DNA of 37,315 bases, from the NCBI RefSeq assembly GCF_002723975.1, contig NZ_BEWO01000022.1, forward strand, positions 1 through 37,315, in the 5' to 3' direction. This document shows, in pieces, positions 8,036-16,881 of this stretch; positions within the stretch are counted from its first letter, which is position 1, and every line of letters begins with the position of its first letter. Under the pieces are notes generated by a model. That model saw only the letters and a program-made list of their open reading frames with translations, made no database searches and had not been told where the DNA came from. Position numbers and translations under genes: made by a program. Source of the DNA: Gluconobacter japonicus (GTDB lineage Bacteria; Pseudomonadota; Alphaproteobacteria; Acetobacterales; Acetobacteraceae).

Positions 8036-9741
8036 AAGCGTCCTGCACCCTGCTTCCGGTCGCCGCCCTCGCCCTGCTGAGCGGATGTCACGATTTCCAC
8101 GAGGCAAAACAGGCCGAGGACACAGCTCTTGCCGTTTCACGGGACAGACACGTGCCCGACGCCCCGGTCGTCTCCGATAGTGACAGACCCTGGCTGGTAG
8201 GCGACACGATCCATGACGTCGACCCGGTCCCTGATGTCCTGCGCGTGGCGTCCGCGCTGACCATCGCCCGCCCCGTCTCCCTGCGTGACGCCGCCATCCA
8301 GGCCAGCCGCCAGACCGGCATTCCCGTGCGGATTGCTCCGGATGCCGATCAGGACGACGACACTCCGGCGGCACCCATTGCCAGCACGCCCATCAGTTTC
8401 AACGGAACCTCCCTGCCCCCACCCCCGGTCGCGGCCGCGCTCTCCGCGGCCGCGGGAACCCGGGGGCGCTCATCCGGCTCCGCTGGCGCATGGCGGGGAA
8501 ACGGGAACTGGCTCGCCTACAGCGGCACCCGTGAAGGTGTGTTTCAGGCCATCGCAACACGCTTCGGTATCTGGCAGCGCTGGGTGGACGGTCATATCGA
8601 ATTCTACCGTACCCAGACACGCACCTTCACCATCCCGGCGTTCCCTGGCGATACCAACGCGAACACCTCGATCATCGCCTACACCGGCGGCGGCAGCGGC
8701 TCATCCGGCGGTGGTATGGGAGGCGGCGGCATGTCGGGTGGAGGCATGGGCGGCGGTGGAATGGGAGGCGGAATGGGCGGATCGTCCGGCGGCTCTTCAG
8801 GCCAGTCGGCCGGCATGGCCTCCATCTCCAATACCAGCAAGACCAACCGGTGGAAAACCATCGAGAAAACGGCCCAGACCGTCTCCGGCGGCGCACAGGT
8901 CGTTGCCGATGAAGGACTGGGAACCCTCTCCGTTACCGGCACTCCCGATCAGGTCGCCCGCATCGAGGAGTGGATGCACGGGCTCAATGACAGCCTCATG
9001 AAACAGGTGGCCGTGGAAGTTCACGTCTACACCGTCAAGATCACCCGCGAGAGCAATTATGGCTGGAGCCCGCAACTCGCCTTCAGATCCCACGGCGGCC
9101 TGATCGGCCTGACGTCTACCCCGGCTTCCGTTCCCGCAGTCCAGTCCGGCGACACCCCTTTCTCCTTCGGCGCCTCCATTCTGGACACGGGCAAGGGCAC
9201 CGGCGGTCTGTTCTCCGGCTCGAAAGTCGTGTTCCAGGCCCTCTCCGAACTGGGCAACGTGACCGAACAGTATGACCGCTCGGTCGTCACGACCAATGGC
9301 GTCACCGCCCCGTTCCAGAACGGCATCAACACCACCTATCTGGCCAGCACCGTCTCCACCCTCGCCACCAACGCGGGAACAGCCAATTCCCTCTCCCCCG
9401 GCGTGGTGATGTCCGGCTTTATGGGCTCCGTCACCCCCAAGGTCGTCGATCACCGCATCCTGCTGCACACGAACTTCCTGCTTCAGACCCTTCTGTCGAT
9501 CCAGAACATCACCTCGAACGGGTCCAGCATCCAGGCCCCGAAGACGTCGAGCACATCTCTGGATGACACGGTCGCCCTCCCCAGCGGCTCCACACTGGTG
9601 CTGAGCGGCTATGTCGACGACGCCACCTCCCGCAACCGCACCGGCGTCGGTTCCGCCCTGAACTGGCTGCTCGGCGGCGGAGGCGACGCCCAGCTGACCA
9701 AGACTCATGTTGTCGTCACCGTGGAGGCCCGCACCCTATGA
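8032..9741 (+). CDS. pilN: PilN-like type IVB pilus secretin (lipoprotein)
   Basis: This 569-residue outer-membrane lipoprotein (lipobox LSGC, Cys19) should form the gated ring through which the thin pilus passes. An N-terminal domain is followed by a Gly/Ser/Met-rich stretch at about residues 219-265, then an N-domain ([20 protein letters not shown]) and a C-terminal secretin domain with [25 protein letters not shown] and [16 protein letters not shown]64 PilN is a lipoprotein secretin of similar size. The gene is coupled to pilL and pilP by ATGA overlaps. The Gly-rich insert is unusual and its DNA is a degenerate tandem repeat. Confidence 0.85.
   Translation: MKASCTLLPVAALALLSGCHDFHEAKQAEDTALAVSRDRHVPDAPVVSDSDRPWLVGDTIHDVDPVPDVLRVASALTIARPVSLRDAAIQASRQTGIPVRIAPDADQDDDTPAAPIASTPISFNGTSLPPPPVAAALSAAAGTRGRSSGSAGAWRGNGNWLAYSGTREGVFQAIATRFGIWQRWVDGHIEFYRTQTRTFTIPAFPGDTNANTSIIAYTGGGSGSSGGGMGGGGMSGGGMGGGGMGGGMGGSSGGSSGQSAGMASISNTSKTNRWKTIEKTAQTVSGGAQVVADEGLGTLSVTGTPDQVARIEEWMHGLNDSLMKQVAVEVHVYTVKITRESNYGWSPQLAFRSHGGLIGLTSTPASVPAVQSGDTPFSFGASILDTGKGTGGLFSGSKVVFQALSELGNVTEQYDRSVVTTNGVTAPFQNGINTTYLASTVSTLATNAGTANSLSPGVVMSGFMGSVTPKVVDHRILLHTNFLLQTLLSIQNITSNGSSIQAPKTSSTSLDDTVALPSGSTLVLSGYVDDATSRNRTGVGSALNWLLGGGGDAQLTKTHVVVTVEARTL
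8685..8810 (+). repeat. Degenerate GGC-rich tandem repeat encoding Gly-Gly-Met units in pilN
   Basis: Repeated codon blocks of the form GGxGGxGGxATG encode a run of GGGM, SGGGM and GGGMGG units inside the secretin gene. The stretch lies between the N-terminal domains and the secretin core, so it may be a flexible linker. Such repeats can change length by slippage. Confidence 0.7.
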
Positions 9742-10355
9742 GCCACCGCATACCAGCACTTCTCGCCAGCCTGGCTCTCGCATCGCCGGCCTATGGCCAG
9801 ACCGCCATTCCCGAATGCGCGAAGCATCTCTTCGAACCTGCCCCCGGTCAGGTTCTGACCATGGCCCAGATCGACGCCAACAACGCCTGCCTCACCGTCA
9901 TGCAGCAGGCCAAGCAGGTCTCCGATCTCGGGACCGCCATGCAGGAAAACGAGCGTCGTCTGAAAGAAACGGACAAGGCTCAGAGCCTTCCCGCTGGCGG
10001 CACGCACTCCGCTTTCGACGCGGCGCCACCGGCTCCCGCGCCCGAGAGGCACGCCGAAGGCGGCCCCGCGCAACCCACGGCGGGACCGCCCACCTTTGAC
10101 ACGATCTGGGTTGACGCCCGCACGGCTGGCGCGATCCTGCGCTTTGCCGATGGCAGCAGTCAGGAAGTCGCACGCGGCTCCATCCTGCCCGATGGCAGCG
10201 TGGTCGCCGCCATCACCGCCCATCAGGTCGTTCTGCGCCGCCCGGACCACGCCCTGCTCGTGCTGCGCGGCTCCTCCGACGCCCCTACCCCGACACGGAT
10301 CATCGCGGTGCCGGGCGCCTCCAGTCTCGTGCCGCCCCCGACGCGCGGGCCGTAA
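9738..10355 (+). CDS. pilP: PilP-like type IVB pilus periplasmic protein
   Basis: This 205-residue protein has a signal peptide (cut near AYG|QT), a helical region ([18 protein letters not shown] type), a Pro/Ala linker and a C-terminal beta domain: [20 protein letters not shown], then [13 protein letters not shown]64-type PilP ends in a similar domain with a YADG and a GITADKV motif. PilP is thought to link the inner-membrane platform and the secretin. Here it precedes pilO, whereas R64 has the order N-O-P-Q. Confidence 0.7.
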   Translation: MSHRIPALLASLALASPAYGQTAIPECAKHLFEPAPGQVLTMAQIDANNACLTVMQQAKQVSDLGTAMQENERRLKETDKAQSLPAGGTHSAFDAAPPAPAPERHAEGGPAQPTAGPPTFDTIWVDARTAGAILRFADGSSQEVARGSILPDGSVVAAITAHQVVLRRPDHALLVLRGSSDAPTPTRIIAVPGASSLVPPPTRGP

Positions 10356-10364
10356 GGAGGGGCT

Positions 10365-11540
10365 ATGGCGTTCTTCATACGCGGCGATAGGCGGATCTGG
10401 TGCGGCGATCTGTGGTGGCGCGCCTATGAGCGACGCCCGTCGGTGCTGACCCTGCGGCGCGAAGCGCTCTCCCTTGGAGCGCATTATACAGTCCGTTCCT
10501 CTGCCCTGCCCGGCCTCATCGGCTTTCTCGCGGCCGAGAAGCTCGATCCTCGCGAACCCTTCCACAGCCTGATGGTGGCGGTCGCAGAGAAATACGGGCC
10601 GCGCTATTATGGCGAATACGAAGTCGGGATCGACCAGATCTGGGTCATCGCCACCGACGACGAGGGACGACCGCTGCCCGGCTCGGACGGTGTTTACAGC
10701 GAAGAAGCTGTCGAGGCCGTGCGTACGGGTTTCGAGGGCTTTGTCTTCGAGCGGCGCGACCTTCTCTCCCTTGAACAGTTCGAGGCCCTGCAGGCGGACC
10801 TGCCAGACGCTCCCCTTGTGGTCCGCTCTATCTCGCTTCGTCCCTATTATCTCGCGGGAGCCCTGGCCCTGGCCTTGCTGCTGCTCGCAGGCGAGGGGCT
10901 CCATCTTTATCGCCTTCATCAGGCCGAAGTGGCGAGGCAGCTGGCGCGCGAAGCGCTCCTTCGGTCGCAGCAGAGACTTGCGCGGGCCCAAGCCCCACGT
11001 GAGATCCCACCCGGCGAATGGGTGGACGCCTGCATCGCTGCCGTCCCTGAAGCCACCTTTGTTCATGGCTGGGTCATGGCCCAGCTTGTCTGCCACGACG
11101 ATACGCTGCTGGTCACCTGGACCCGCCGGGGAGGCGTCCTGAGCGATGCGCCTTCAGGGGATATCGTCCGCAATGGCGAAGCGGTCGAAAGTCCTATTCC
11201 CCTGCGCTACGCGCCCAGCCGGAGCATGCCAGCCGATCCGGCGTTCGGAGAACGTGCCCTGTTCGGCATTCTTCAGACCGCCGGCGTCGCCAGCCAGATC
11301 AACCGGGCAACCATCACCCTCATGGTCGGTAACCGGAAAGTGCCAACACTCAACACCCATGCAGTCTTCATCTGGCCCGGCACACCTCATGATCTCCCAT
11401 GGGACCGGTTCAGCGGCCTGCGGGTCATCGAAATGAAACGCACCGTTCTCGCCGATCAGGCCAGTCCGGGAGGCTGGCAGTTCCGCGTGGCCTTCTCCCA
11501 TCCCCTGCTCCCCACCCCGAAACAGGAGCGTCACTCATGA
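10365..11540 (+). CDS. pilO: PilO-like pilus accessory protein
   Basis: This 391-residue protein has a cytoplasmic N-terminal domain (about 1-160), a membrane segment at about 163-183 (YYLAGALALALLLLAGEGL), a short coiled coil at about 190-215 and a periplasmic C-terminal domain. This topology and its place directly before the PilQ ATPase fit the PilO family of R64-type thin pili, which connects the cytoplasmic machinery to the envelope. AAGGAGG lies just before ATG 10365. The TGA overlaps the pilQ ATG. Confidence 0.7.
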   Translation: MAFFIRGDRRIWCGDLWWRAYERRPSVLTLRREALSLGAHYTVRSSALPGLIGFLAAEKLDPREPFHSLMVAVAEKYGPRYYGEYEVGIDQIWVIATDDEGRPLPGSDGVYSEEAVEAVRTGFEGFVFERRDLLSLEQFEALQADLPDAPLVVRSISLRPYYLAGALALALLLLAGEGLHLYRLHQAEVARQLAREALLRSQQRLARAQAPREIPPGEWVDACIAAVPEATFVHGWVMAQLVCHDDTLLVTWTRRGGVLSDAPSGDIVRNGEAVESPIPLRYAPSRSMPADPAFGERALFGILQTAGVASQINRATITLMVGNRKVPTLNTHAVFIWPGTPHDLPWDRFSGLRVIEMKRTVLADQASPGGWQFRVAFSHPLLPTPKQERHS

Positions 11541-13180
11541 AATTCCCGTTCCTCTCCCGCGGTGGCAGGACCGCGAACACAGCTGAAACGGCGATCCATG
11601 TTCCCGCCGAGCTGAGAGGGCAGATCCATATCGACGAAATCAACCAGACCGTCTTTATCAATGAAGCGCTCAAACGGCGGGCGCACGTTCTTGCCTGGCT
11701 GGCTGAACTGCGCCGACACCCCGGCCTGGCGACACTGCGCGTTGAGTGGGAACTGATCGGCACCCTGACCGAGCGCATCCAGCAGGCCCATCACGACAAC
11801 GCCATTGTCTCGCGCGATGATGCCCAGGATGCGGAAGTCCGGGACGAAGCACTGGCGCTCCTGCGCGAAGGCGCTGAAAACGGCGTCTCCGACGTCCATA
11901 TCCACCGCAAGGAAAGACACACCGAAATCCTCTTCCGGATCAACGGCACGCTCGTGGTGGCTCACGAACTGACCAATGATCATGCAGACCGGCTGCTGCG
12001 CGCCATGTATACCCTCGCCAGTTCGCGCGACAGCGCCTACAGCGAAATGGAATTCCAGGATGCAGCCGTCGCCGGCGACGTCCTCAAGGGCACGGGGCTG
12101 GCGAACGTCCGTATCGTCAAGGGTCCCTGCCTGCCCGTTGCCGAGGGCGGAAAATTTATGGTTATGCGCCTCCAGTATGCCAAATCCGGCGGCGGACGGC
12201 GGGGGGCGCGCACCGCCACGGAATTCCGCACCCCCCGCCGTCCCGAGGGACACCTCAAGCTGCTCGAATACGGCTTCTCCCAGGCGCAGATCGACCGCAT
12301 CCTCAATATCTCCATCGCGCCGTCAGGCGTTCTGATCTGTACCGGCCCGACCGGATCCGGCAAGACCACCCTTCTGTATGAAGGGGCGCAGCACAAAGCC
12401 CGCACCCAGCCCGGTCGCCGTCTGGTCACCATCGAGCAGCCGGCGGAATATCCCATGCCCTGGGCCATCCAGCTCGATATTTCCAACGCTCTGTCCGCAG
12501 CGGCGGCGGGGCGCGAATTCAAGGGACGTCTGCGCAGCGCCCTGCGTATGGATCCCGACGACATCATGGTCGGCGAAATCCGCGATATGGAGGTCGCACT
12601 CACCACGTTCGATGCCGCCCAGACCGGGCATTTCGTGATGACCACACTGCACGTCGACGATCCCTTCGATTATCCCCTGCGCCTGCAGAACATGGATTTC
12701 GAGCGTCTGAGCTTCCGGACCACCTGCAACGCCTCGATCGTGCGCGGCATTGTCGCCCAGCGTCTGCTGCCCGTCCTGTGTCCACACTGCGCGGTACCGT
12801 GGTCACCCGATGACGACCGCATGCCTCGCCAGACCTGTCAGGCCGTTCTCACCTGGGGAGACGACCCCACCAGGATCCGCCGGACCGGTCCGGGATGCGA
12901 GCACTGCCTGGGCACCGGAATCGCGGGCCGGACCGCTGTCGCAGAAGTAGTCGAGACCGACGAACAGCTCATGAGCGATTTCGTGCAGTACGGCGTGTCC
13001 ATCGCCCGCCACCGCTTCCGCGCCCGCAAGGGCGTCGATCCGTCCATGGTTGAGACGGCAATGACCCGTGCCTTCGCCGGAATCGTCGATCCCTACGAGG
13101 TCACCGCCAAGGTCGACAGGATCCGCACCAGAACCGCCGTAATGGAAGAGCGCTACGCAGGCGCCACGGTCGGCGCATGA
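11537..13180 (+). CDS. pilQ: PilQ, GspE/PilB-family pilus assembly ATPase
   Basis: This 547-residue cytoplasmic ATPase would power thin-pilus extension. The Walker A motif GPTGSGKT is at residues 270-277, followed by the Asp box (TIEQPAEY), Walker B region (DDIMVGEIRD) and a His box (MTTLHVDDPF). A tetracysteine zinc site follows, CPHC near 414 and CEHC near 454, typical of GspE/PilB-type ATPases. ATG 11537 overlaps the pilO stop (ATGA); an in-frame upstream extension exists but lies inside pilO. It overlaps pilR by 4 nt. Confidence 0.9.
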   Translation: MKFPFLSRGGRTANTAETAIHVPAELRGQIHIDEINQTVFINEALKRRAHVLAWLAELRRHPGLATLRVEWELIGTLTERIQQAHHDNAIVSRDDAQDAEVRDEALALLREGAENGVSDVHIHRKERHTEILFRINGTLVVAHELTNDHADRLLRAMYTLASSRDSAYSEMEFQDAAVAGDVLKGTGLANVRIVKGPCLPVAEGGKFMVMRLQYAKSGGGRRGARTATEFRTPRRPEGHLKLLEYGFSQAQIDRILNISIAPSGVLICTGPTGSGKTTLLYEGAQHKARTQPGRRLVTIEQPAEYPMPWAIQLDISNALSAAAAGREFKGRLRSALRMDPDDIMVGEIRDMEVALTTFDAAQTGHFVMTTLHVDDPFDYPLRLQNMDFERLSFRTTCNASIVRGIVAQRLLPVLCPHCAVPWSPDDDRMPRQTCQAVLTWGDDPTRIRRTGPGCEHCLGTGIAGRTAVAEVVETDEQLMSDFVQYGVSIARHRFRARKGVDPSMVETAMTRAFAGIVDPYEVTAKVDRIRTRTAVMEERYAGATVGA

Positions 13181-14301
13181 GCCTGAAGATCGTCTACACC
13201 TCGGCGGCCGAGCCGCGCCCCGGCGTTACGGCCGACTTCACCGAATGGCTCGATATTCACATGTCGTTCCGCTGGGAAACCCGGGCCCGCCTCTACCGGA
13301 TGATCTCCGTCCGCATGCGGCAGAAATCCTCGGTCGACCGCATCCTGCGCATGTATGCCCGCCAGTTGCGCAGACGGCGCCGCACGTCGGTGCCACGCAT
13401 CCTCGAACGCGTCCTGTCCCGCATGACCGACAAGGGCCTGCCCTTCGCCGAGGCCCTGCGACCCTATGTGCCCGAAGACGAATATATGATGATCCTCTCC
13501 GGCGAGAAGGCGGGTGATATCGCATCCGCCATGGATCTGATGTGCGACATCAAGACACGCACCGGCCGGATCATGCGCGCGGCCCGCAGCGCCGCCCTGC
13601 AGCCCCTCATGTATATCGCCGTCATCTTCATCTATCTCTACGCCATGGCCAAAATGGTCATCCCCACGCTGCTGCATGGCGTCGGGGGCAAGACCACGCA
13701 AAGCACCTCCCAGGAGGTTCTGGTCTTTGCCGCAAGCCTCGCCACCGGCGCCAACGCCGTTCTCATCCTCAGCGCGCTGCTTCTCGTCATAACAGCCATC
13801 TGGCTCAGTCTGACAAAGCTCACCGGCCCTCTGCGCGTCATACTCGAGCGGTTCCCGCCCTGGTCCATCTACCGCAACATCCACGGATATATCTGGATAT
13901 CTTCCTTCATCGCCCTCGTGCGCGCCGGCATGACCGACACGGACGCCCTCGCCCATCAGATGCACGGCGCCTCACCCTGGCTGGGCGAACGCCTCGCCGC
14001 CATCCTCGCGCGCCTCGGCCCGAAAGGCATGTCCCTGCCCGAGGCCATGGAAGACAGCGGCTTCGCCTTTCCGTCTCCCGAGGTCATCGACGATATCGAG
14101 GCAAGCTGGGGCGGCACGGGCGCCTATGAGCGTCTGCTCGATTCAAGCCGCATGTGGGCCGACGAGATCGAATACGCGACCCTCGCCCAGGCCGCCGCGA
14201 TCAAGAGCATCGCCACCACCATCATGATGCTCCTCGCCGGCGCGATCATCGTCGCCTCCAACAATATCGGCTCCGATATGGGCGGATCCCTCCCGTCATG
14301 A
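13177..14301 (+). CDS. pilR: PilR, GspF/PilC-family inner-membrane platform protein
   Basis: This 374-residue protein has two related GspF-type halves. The first contains FAEALRPYVPEDEYMMILSGEKAG and is followed by a membrane segment at about 143-163; the second contains SLPEAMEDSGF and is followed by a C-terminal membrane segment at about 343-363. A further hydrophobic pair lies at about 185-210. PilR of R64 is the platform on which PilQ acts to assemble pilin. It is coupled to pilQ by ATGA. It ends 88 nt before pilS, and that gap holds a copy of the repeated promoter. Confidence 0.85.
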   Translation: MSLKIVYTSAAEPRPGVTADFTEWLDIHMSFRWETRARLYRMISVRMRQKSSVDRILRMYARQLRRRRRTSVPRILERVLSRMTDKGLPFAEALRPYVPEDEYMMILSGEKAGDIASAMDLMCDIKTRTGRIMRAARSAALQPLMYIAVIFIYLYAMAKMVIPTLLHGVGGKTTQSTSQEVLVFAASLATGANAVLILSALLLVITAIWLSLTKLTGPLRVILERFPPWSIYRNIHGYIWISSFIALVRAGMTDTDALAHQMHGASPWLGERLAAILARLGPKGMSLPEAMEDSGFAFPSPEVIDDIEASWGGTGAYERLLDSSRMWADEIEYATLAQAAAIKSIATTIMMLLAGAIIVASNNIGSDMGGSLPS

Positions 14302-14328
14302 GCGCGCCAGGAAAAAGAGAACTCTCCC

Positions 14329-14360
14329 GTGCGCGCACTCACAAACGCCACGCCGATACT
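14329..14360 (+). promoter_or_regulatory. Repeated transfer-region promoter/operator, copy 2 (upstream of pilS)
   Basis: The palindromic core GTGCG-CGCAC (14329-14338) runs into CACTCACAAACG (to 14347), then 7 nt, then GATACT (14355-14360), the best -10 of the six copies. A start near 14367 would precede AGGAGG (14378-14383) and the pilS ATG at 14390. A separate promoter here would let the major pilin be made in excess of the assembly proteins. Confidence 0.65.
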
Positions 14361-14389
14361 GGGCTCAGGTTCATAGCAGGAGGTTAACC

Positions 14390-14896
14390 ATGGATCAGAT
14401 CATCTCTCTCCTCGTCAAGGCGGGCGCGGTCCTGCTCGCCGTCGTCGCCGTCCTTGCCGGCGCCTATGAAGTCTTCGCCAAGAACAACGGATCCACCGCC
14501 GCCGGCGAACAGAGCCAGATCGCAACCAACATCCAGTCATATTACAACGGCGGCATGATGGCCCGGAACTATTCGAGCATCTCGAACAGCTCCGTCATCA
14601 AGGCCGCTCTCATACCCAAATCGATGCTCAACGGCGATGGAACCACCATCAACGGGCCGTGGGGCGGTTCGGGTGTGATCGTCAGCACATGGAACAACGG
14701 CTTCCAGGTGGCCTGGACCGGTGTTGACAATGATTCCTGCGCGACCTTCGCCCGCAGCCAGGCGCCTCAGAAGGTCAACATCAACGATGACGATATCCCG
14801 ATGTCCGACCCTGACGCCGCGACCAGGATCGCCAATGCCTGCAACGCCACCAACGCCGCCGGCACCGCGTCCGTCACCTTCGAATACGCCGGCTGA
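14390..14896 (+). CDS. pilS: PilS-like type IVB major prepilin
   Basis: This 168-residue protein has a short N-terminus ending in Gly12, then a hydrophobic segment (AVLLAVVAVLAGAYE) and a globular domain with two cysteines (near 113 and 145) that could form the pilin disulfide. PilS family prepilins share this form and sit between pilR and the pilV adhesin. The usual Glu5 after the cleavage Gly is not evident, which is odd. AGGAGG lies 6 nt before ATG 14390. No prepilin peptidase (PilU) is encoded in the window, so a chromosomal or distant enzyme would be needed. Confidence 0.8.
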   Translation: MDQIISLLVKAGAVLLAVVAVLAGAYEVFAKNNGSTAAGEQSQIATNIQSYYNGGMMARNYSSISNSSVIKAALIPKSMLNGDGTTINGPWGGSGVIVSTWNNGFQVAWTGVDNDSCATFARSQAPQKVNINDDDIPMSDPDAATRIANACNATNAAGTASVTFEYAG

Positions 14897-14905
14897 GCCC
14901 ATACC

Positions 14906-15382
14906 GTGCCGTATATCATTCTCGCCATGGCCCTTCTCCTGATCACCGCAGGCTCGATCTCGAGCCTGCGCGTCATCCAGGGGCAGAACACGCCTGCTAC
15001 GCTCGACACCGGCACACGCGCCACGCGCGCGTGGCTGTCCTACAAAAGCGCGCTTCTGGCCTATCTCGAGAAAAACCCCGGCGCGGACGGCTCCCTCTCT
15101 CTCTACCAGATCGGTCTGGCGACAGATGCCGGCCTTCTTGCCGCGGCCGGCAACCAGATCCAGCGCGGCCCGAATGCCGTCACGCTCGAAGCCTGGATGC
15201 CATTGACATCGGACGAAATCAGCGATGCCATCCGGCTGAGTAACGGCGACAAAAGCATCGGCACCTCAACCGGCGATCGCTGGACAACCCCGGCTTTTGG
15301 AGACATGGGCACCCTTCCGGTCTCCGCGCCTGCCGGCGATGTAGTCTCCGTCGTCACCCTCTCGGGGAGTGGTTATCCATGA
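14906..15382 (+). CDS. pilM: PilM-like pilus accessory protein
   Basis: This 158-residue protein starts at GTG and has an N-terminal membrane anchor (PYIILAMALLLITAGSISS) and a small extracytoplasmic domain with a WLSYKSALLAYLEKNPG segment. The PilM family of R64-type thin pili has the same size, an N-terminal hydrophobic segment and a Y/A-rich helix followed by an NP motif. In R64 pilM lies after pilL; here it lies between pilS and pilV. A minor pilin is the main alternative. It overlaps pilV by ATGA. Confidence 0.5.
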   Translation: MPYIILAMALLLITAGSISSLRVIQGQNTPATLDTGTRATRAWLSYKSALLAYLEKNPGADGSLSLYQIGLATDAGLLAAAGNQIQRGPNAVTLEAWMPLTSDEISDAIRLSNGDKSIGTSTGDRWTTPAFGDMGTLPVSAPAGDVVSVVTLSGSGYP

Positions 15383-16881
15383 GCTCACTCATCGGTGTCA
15401 TGGTCGCAACCCTCGTCGCTCTCATGATCCTGCCCCGGTATTTCGGGATGGTCGAAAACGGCACAACCCAGGCAATCCGCGCCACGACGGCCGGCCAGTT
15501 CCAGGCTCTCCTCAAGGGGGCACAGAAATATATCGACAAACACGCCACCGAACTCACCGGCTCCGTGCCCGTCGGCGGCACATCCGCCATCGATATCGCA
15601 ACACTGGTGGCCGAAAACGATCTGCCGCCCGGCTTCGGCACTGGAAATCCCTATCGCCAGACGTGGCAGGTCTATGTCCACCAGCCCGTAACCGGCACGC
15701 TCGACGCCCTGGTTGAAAGCACCGGTGGCGACACTCTTTCGGGCCGCGATTCAGTCGCTATTGCCTCTCTCACCGGGGCTCAGGGCGGCTTCGTCCCCGA
15801 GGACGGCATGTTCGGCTCCATGAGTTCCGGGAATGCCTACGGCGCCAGCGGATCCTGGCAGCTCCCACTCGGCAACCTCCCCAACCCCGGCGTGGGGCAC
15901 CTCGTCGGCCTCCTCGCTTCCGCCAAAATGACAACCGATACGACCGATTATCTCTACCGTGACGCGGTACCCAACCATCCCGAACTCAACACGATGCGCA
16001 CCGCCCTCAGCATGGGCGGGAATGACATCACCAACGCCAACAACGTCAATGCCACCCGCGGCATCTTCAATGGAGGTAATCCCAATGGGGGTTACGGAGG
16101 CGTCAAGGTCGGATCCGCTTACCTCTACGGCGACGACAGGAACGCGGCCATCCGTGCGCCCGACCGGATCTTCATGCAGCATTATGACGGCTCCCCCGCC
16201 GATCTCTCTGCGCAGCAGGGATTCTTTGGCGGCAACATCGGCACGCGTGGATACGATCCGGTCAACGGCCTTCCGAACGGCTGGTGGGGGGGTGTCCATA
16301 GTTTCGACGGCTATTTCGAAGGCACGCTGGCCGCCGGATCAGGGGGCGCGCTCGCCTCCTACATGAACAGCCGCGGCTACGCCCGGATCGGTGACCATCT
16401 GGATATCCAGAATTATGCCTGGGTCGCGACCCCGGGCTGCGCCTACAATGTCGGCACAGCCTGCCTCTTTGGGGACAACACAAACGCAGCAGTCCGAACG
16501 CCTGGCACCGTGTACATGCAGCACGGTGATGGCAGCAAGGCGGATTTCAATGCCGGCAACGCTGACTTTACCACGGTCAATCCCGGAACCGCCAACGGCA
16601 CCGCCTGGCCCGGAAACGGCTGTTCGCCAACCGGAGCAATCGCCGCGAAGGCGGACGGCTCAGGGCAGCTCCTGTCGTGCATGGCCGGCGTCTGGCGCAT
16701 CCCACCCGCCCAGGTCTCCGGCTACGTGCCGACAACGACAAACGGCTGGACGAATTACAATATCGTGAACAACATTACAGGGACATATTCATGTCCAGCC
16801 GGAACCGCCGATATCGGGGTCGAGACGATCTGGTACGGTGGTGGTGGATACAGTCAGCTCCATCTGTGCAGTGCCCAATGA
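15379..16881 (+). CDS. pilV: PilV-like pilus-tip adhesin (shufflon-family N-terminus)
   Basis: This 500-residue protein has a prepilin-like N-terminus (VMVATLVALMILPRYFG, then a long helix with QFQALLKGAQKYI) as in the PilV family, and a long Gly/Asn/Asp-rich surface region. Two internal repeats, about residues 243-283 and 356-396, share YGD/FGD, NAA(I/V)R, P and MQHxDGSxAD motifs. Near the end CSPTGAIAAKADGSG and LLSCMAGVWR match the C-terminal module typical of PilV adhesins. In R64 this end is switched by a shufflon; here there is one fixed end, followed at once by the next gene. It should decide which recipients are bound. Confidence 0.8.
   Translation: MSSLIGVMVATLVALMILPRYFGMVENGTTQAIRATTAGQFQALLKGAQKYIDKHATELTGSVPVGGTSAIDIATLVAENDLPPGFGTGNPYRQTWQVYVHQPVTGTLDALVESTGGDTLSGRDSVAIASLTGAQGGFVPEDGMFGSMSSGNAYGASGSWQLPLGNLPNPGVGHLVGLLASAKMTTDTTDYLYRDAVPNHPELNTMRTALSMGGNDITNANNVNATRGIFNGGNPNGGYGGVKVGSAYLYGDDRNAAIRAPDRIFMQHYDGSPADLSAQQGFFGGNIGTRGYDPVNGLPNGWWGGVHSFDGYFEGTLAAGSGGALASYMNSRGYARIGDHLDIQNYAWVATPGCAYNVGTACLFGDNTNAAVRTPGTVYMQHGDGSKADFNAGNADFTTVNPGTANGTAWPGNGCSPTGAIAAKADGSGQLLSCMAGVWRIPPAQVSGYVPTTTNGWTNYNIVNNITGTYSCPAGTADIGVETIWYGGGGYSQLHLCSAQ

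Noticed and set aside
8797-9708. Minus-strand open frame of 303 codons opposite pilN
   Set aside because: Shadow of the secretin gene with biased Gly/Asp/Ala content and no ribosome site that stands out.
9705-11096. Long open frame on the minus strand (463 codons) opposite pilP and pilO
   Set aside because: It is antisense to two conserved, coupled pilus genes; GC-rich third positions create long shadow frames. Its protein is low complexity and resembles no family.
12595-12607. CGCACTCACCACG inside pilQ, similar to the transfer-promoter core
   Set aside because: It breaks at the AAAC part, lacks a palindrome half, has no phased -10 and lies inside a conserved ATPase-coding segment.
15379-16881. 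Shufflon-type inverted repeats at the end of pilV
   Set aside because: No repeated 19-bp-like recombination sites, alternative C-terminal segments or recombinase gene were seen; the next gene starts within the pilV stop.
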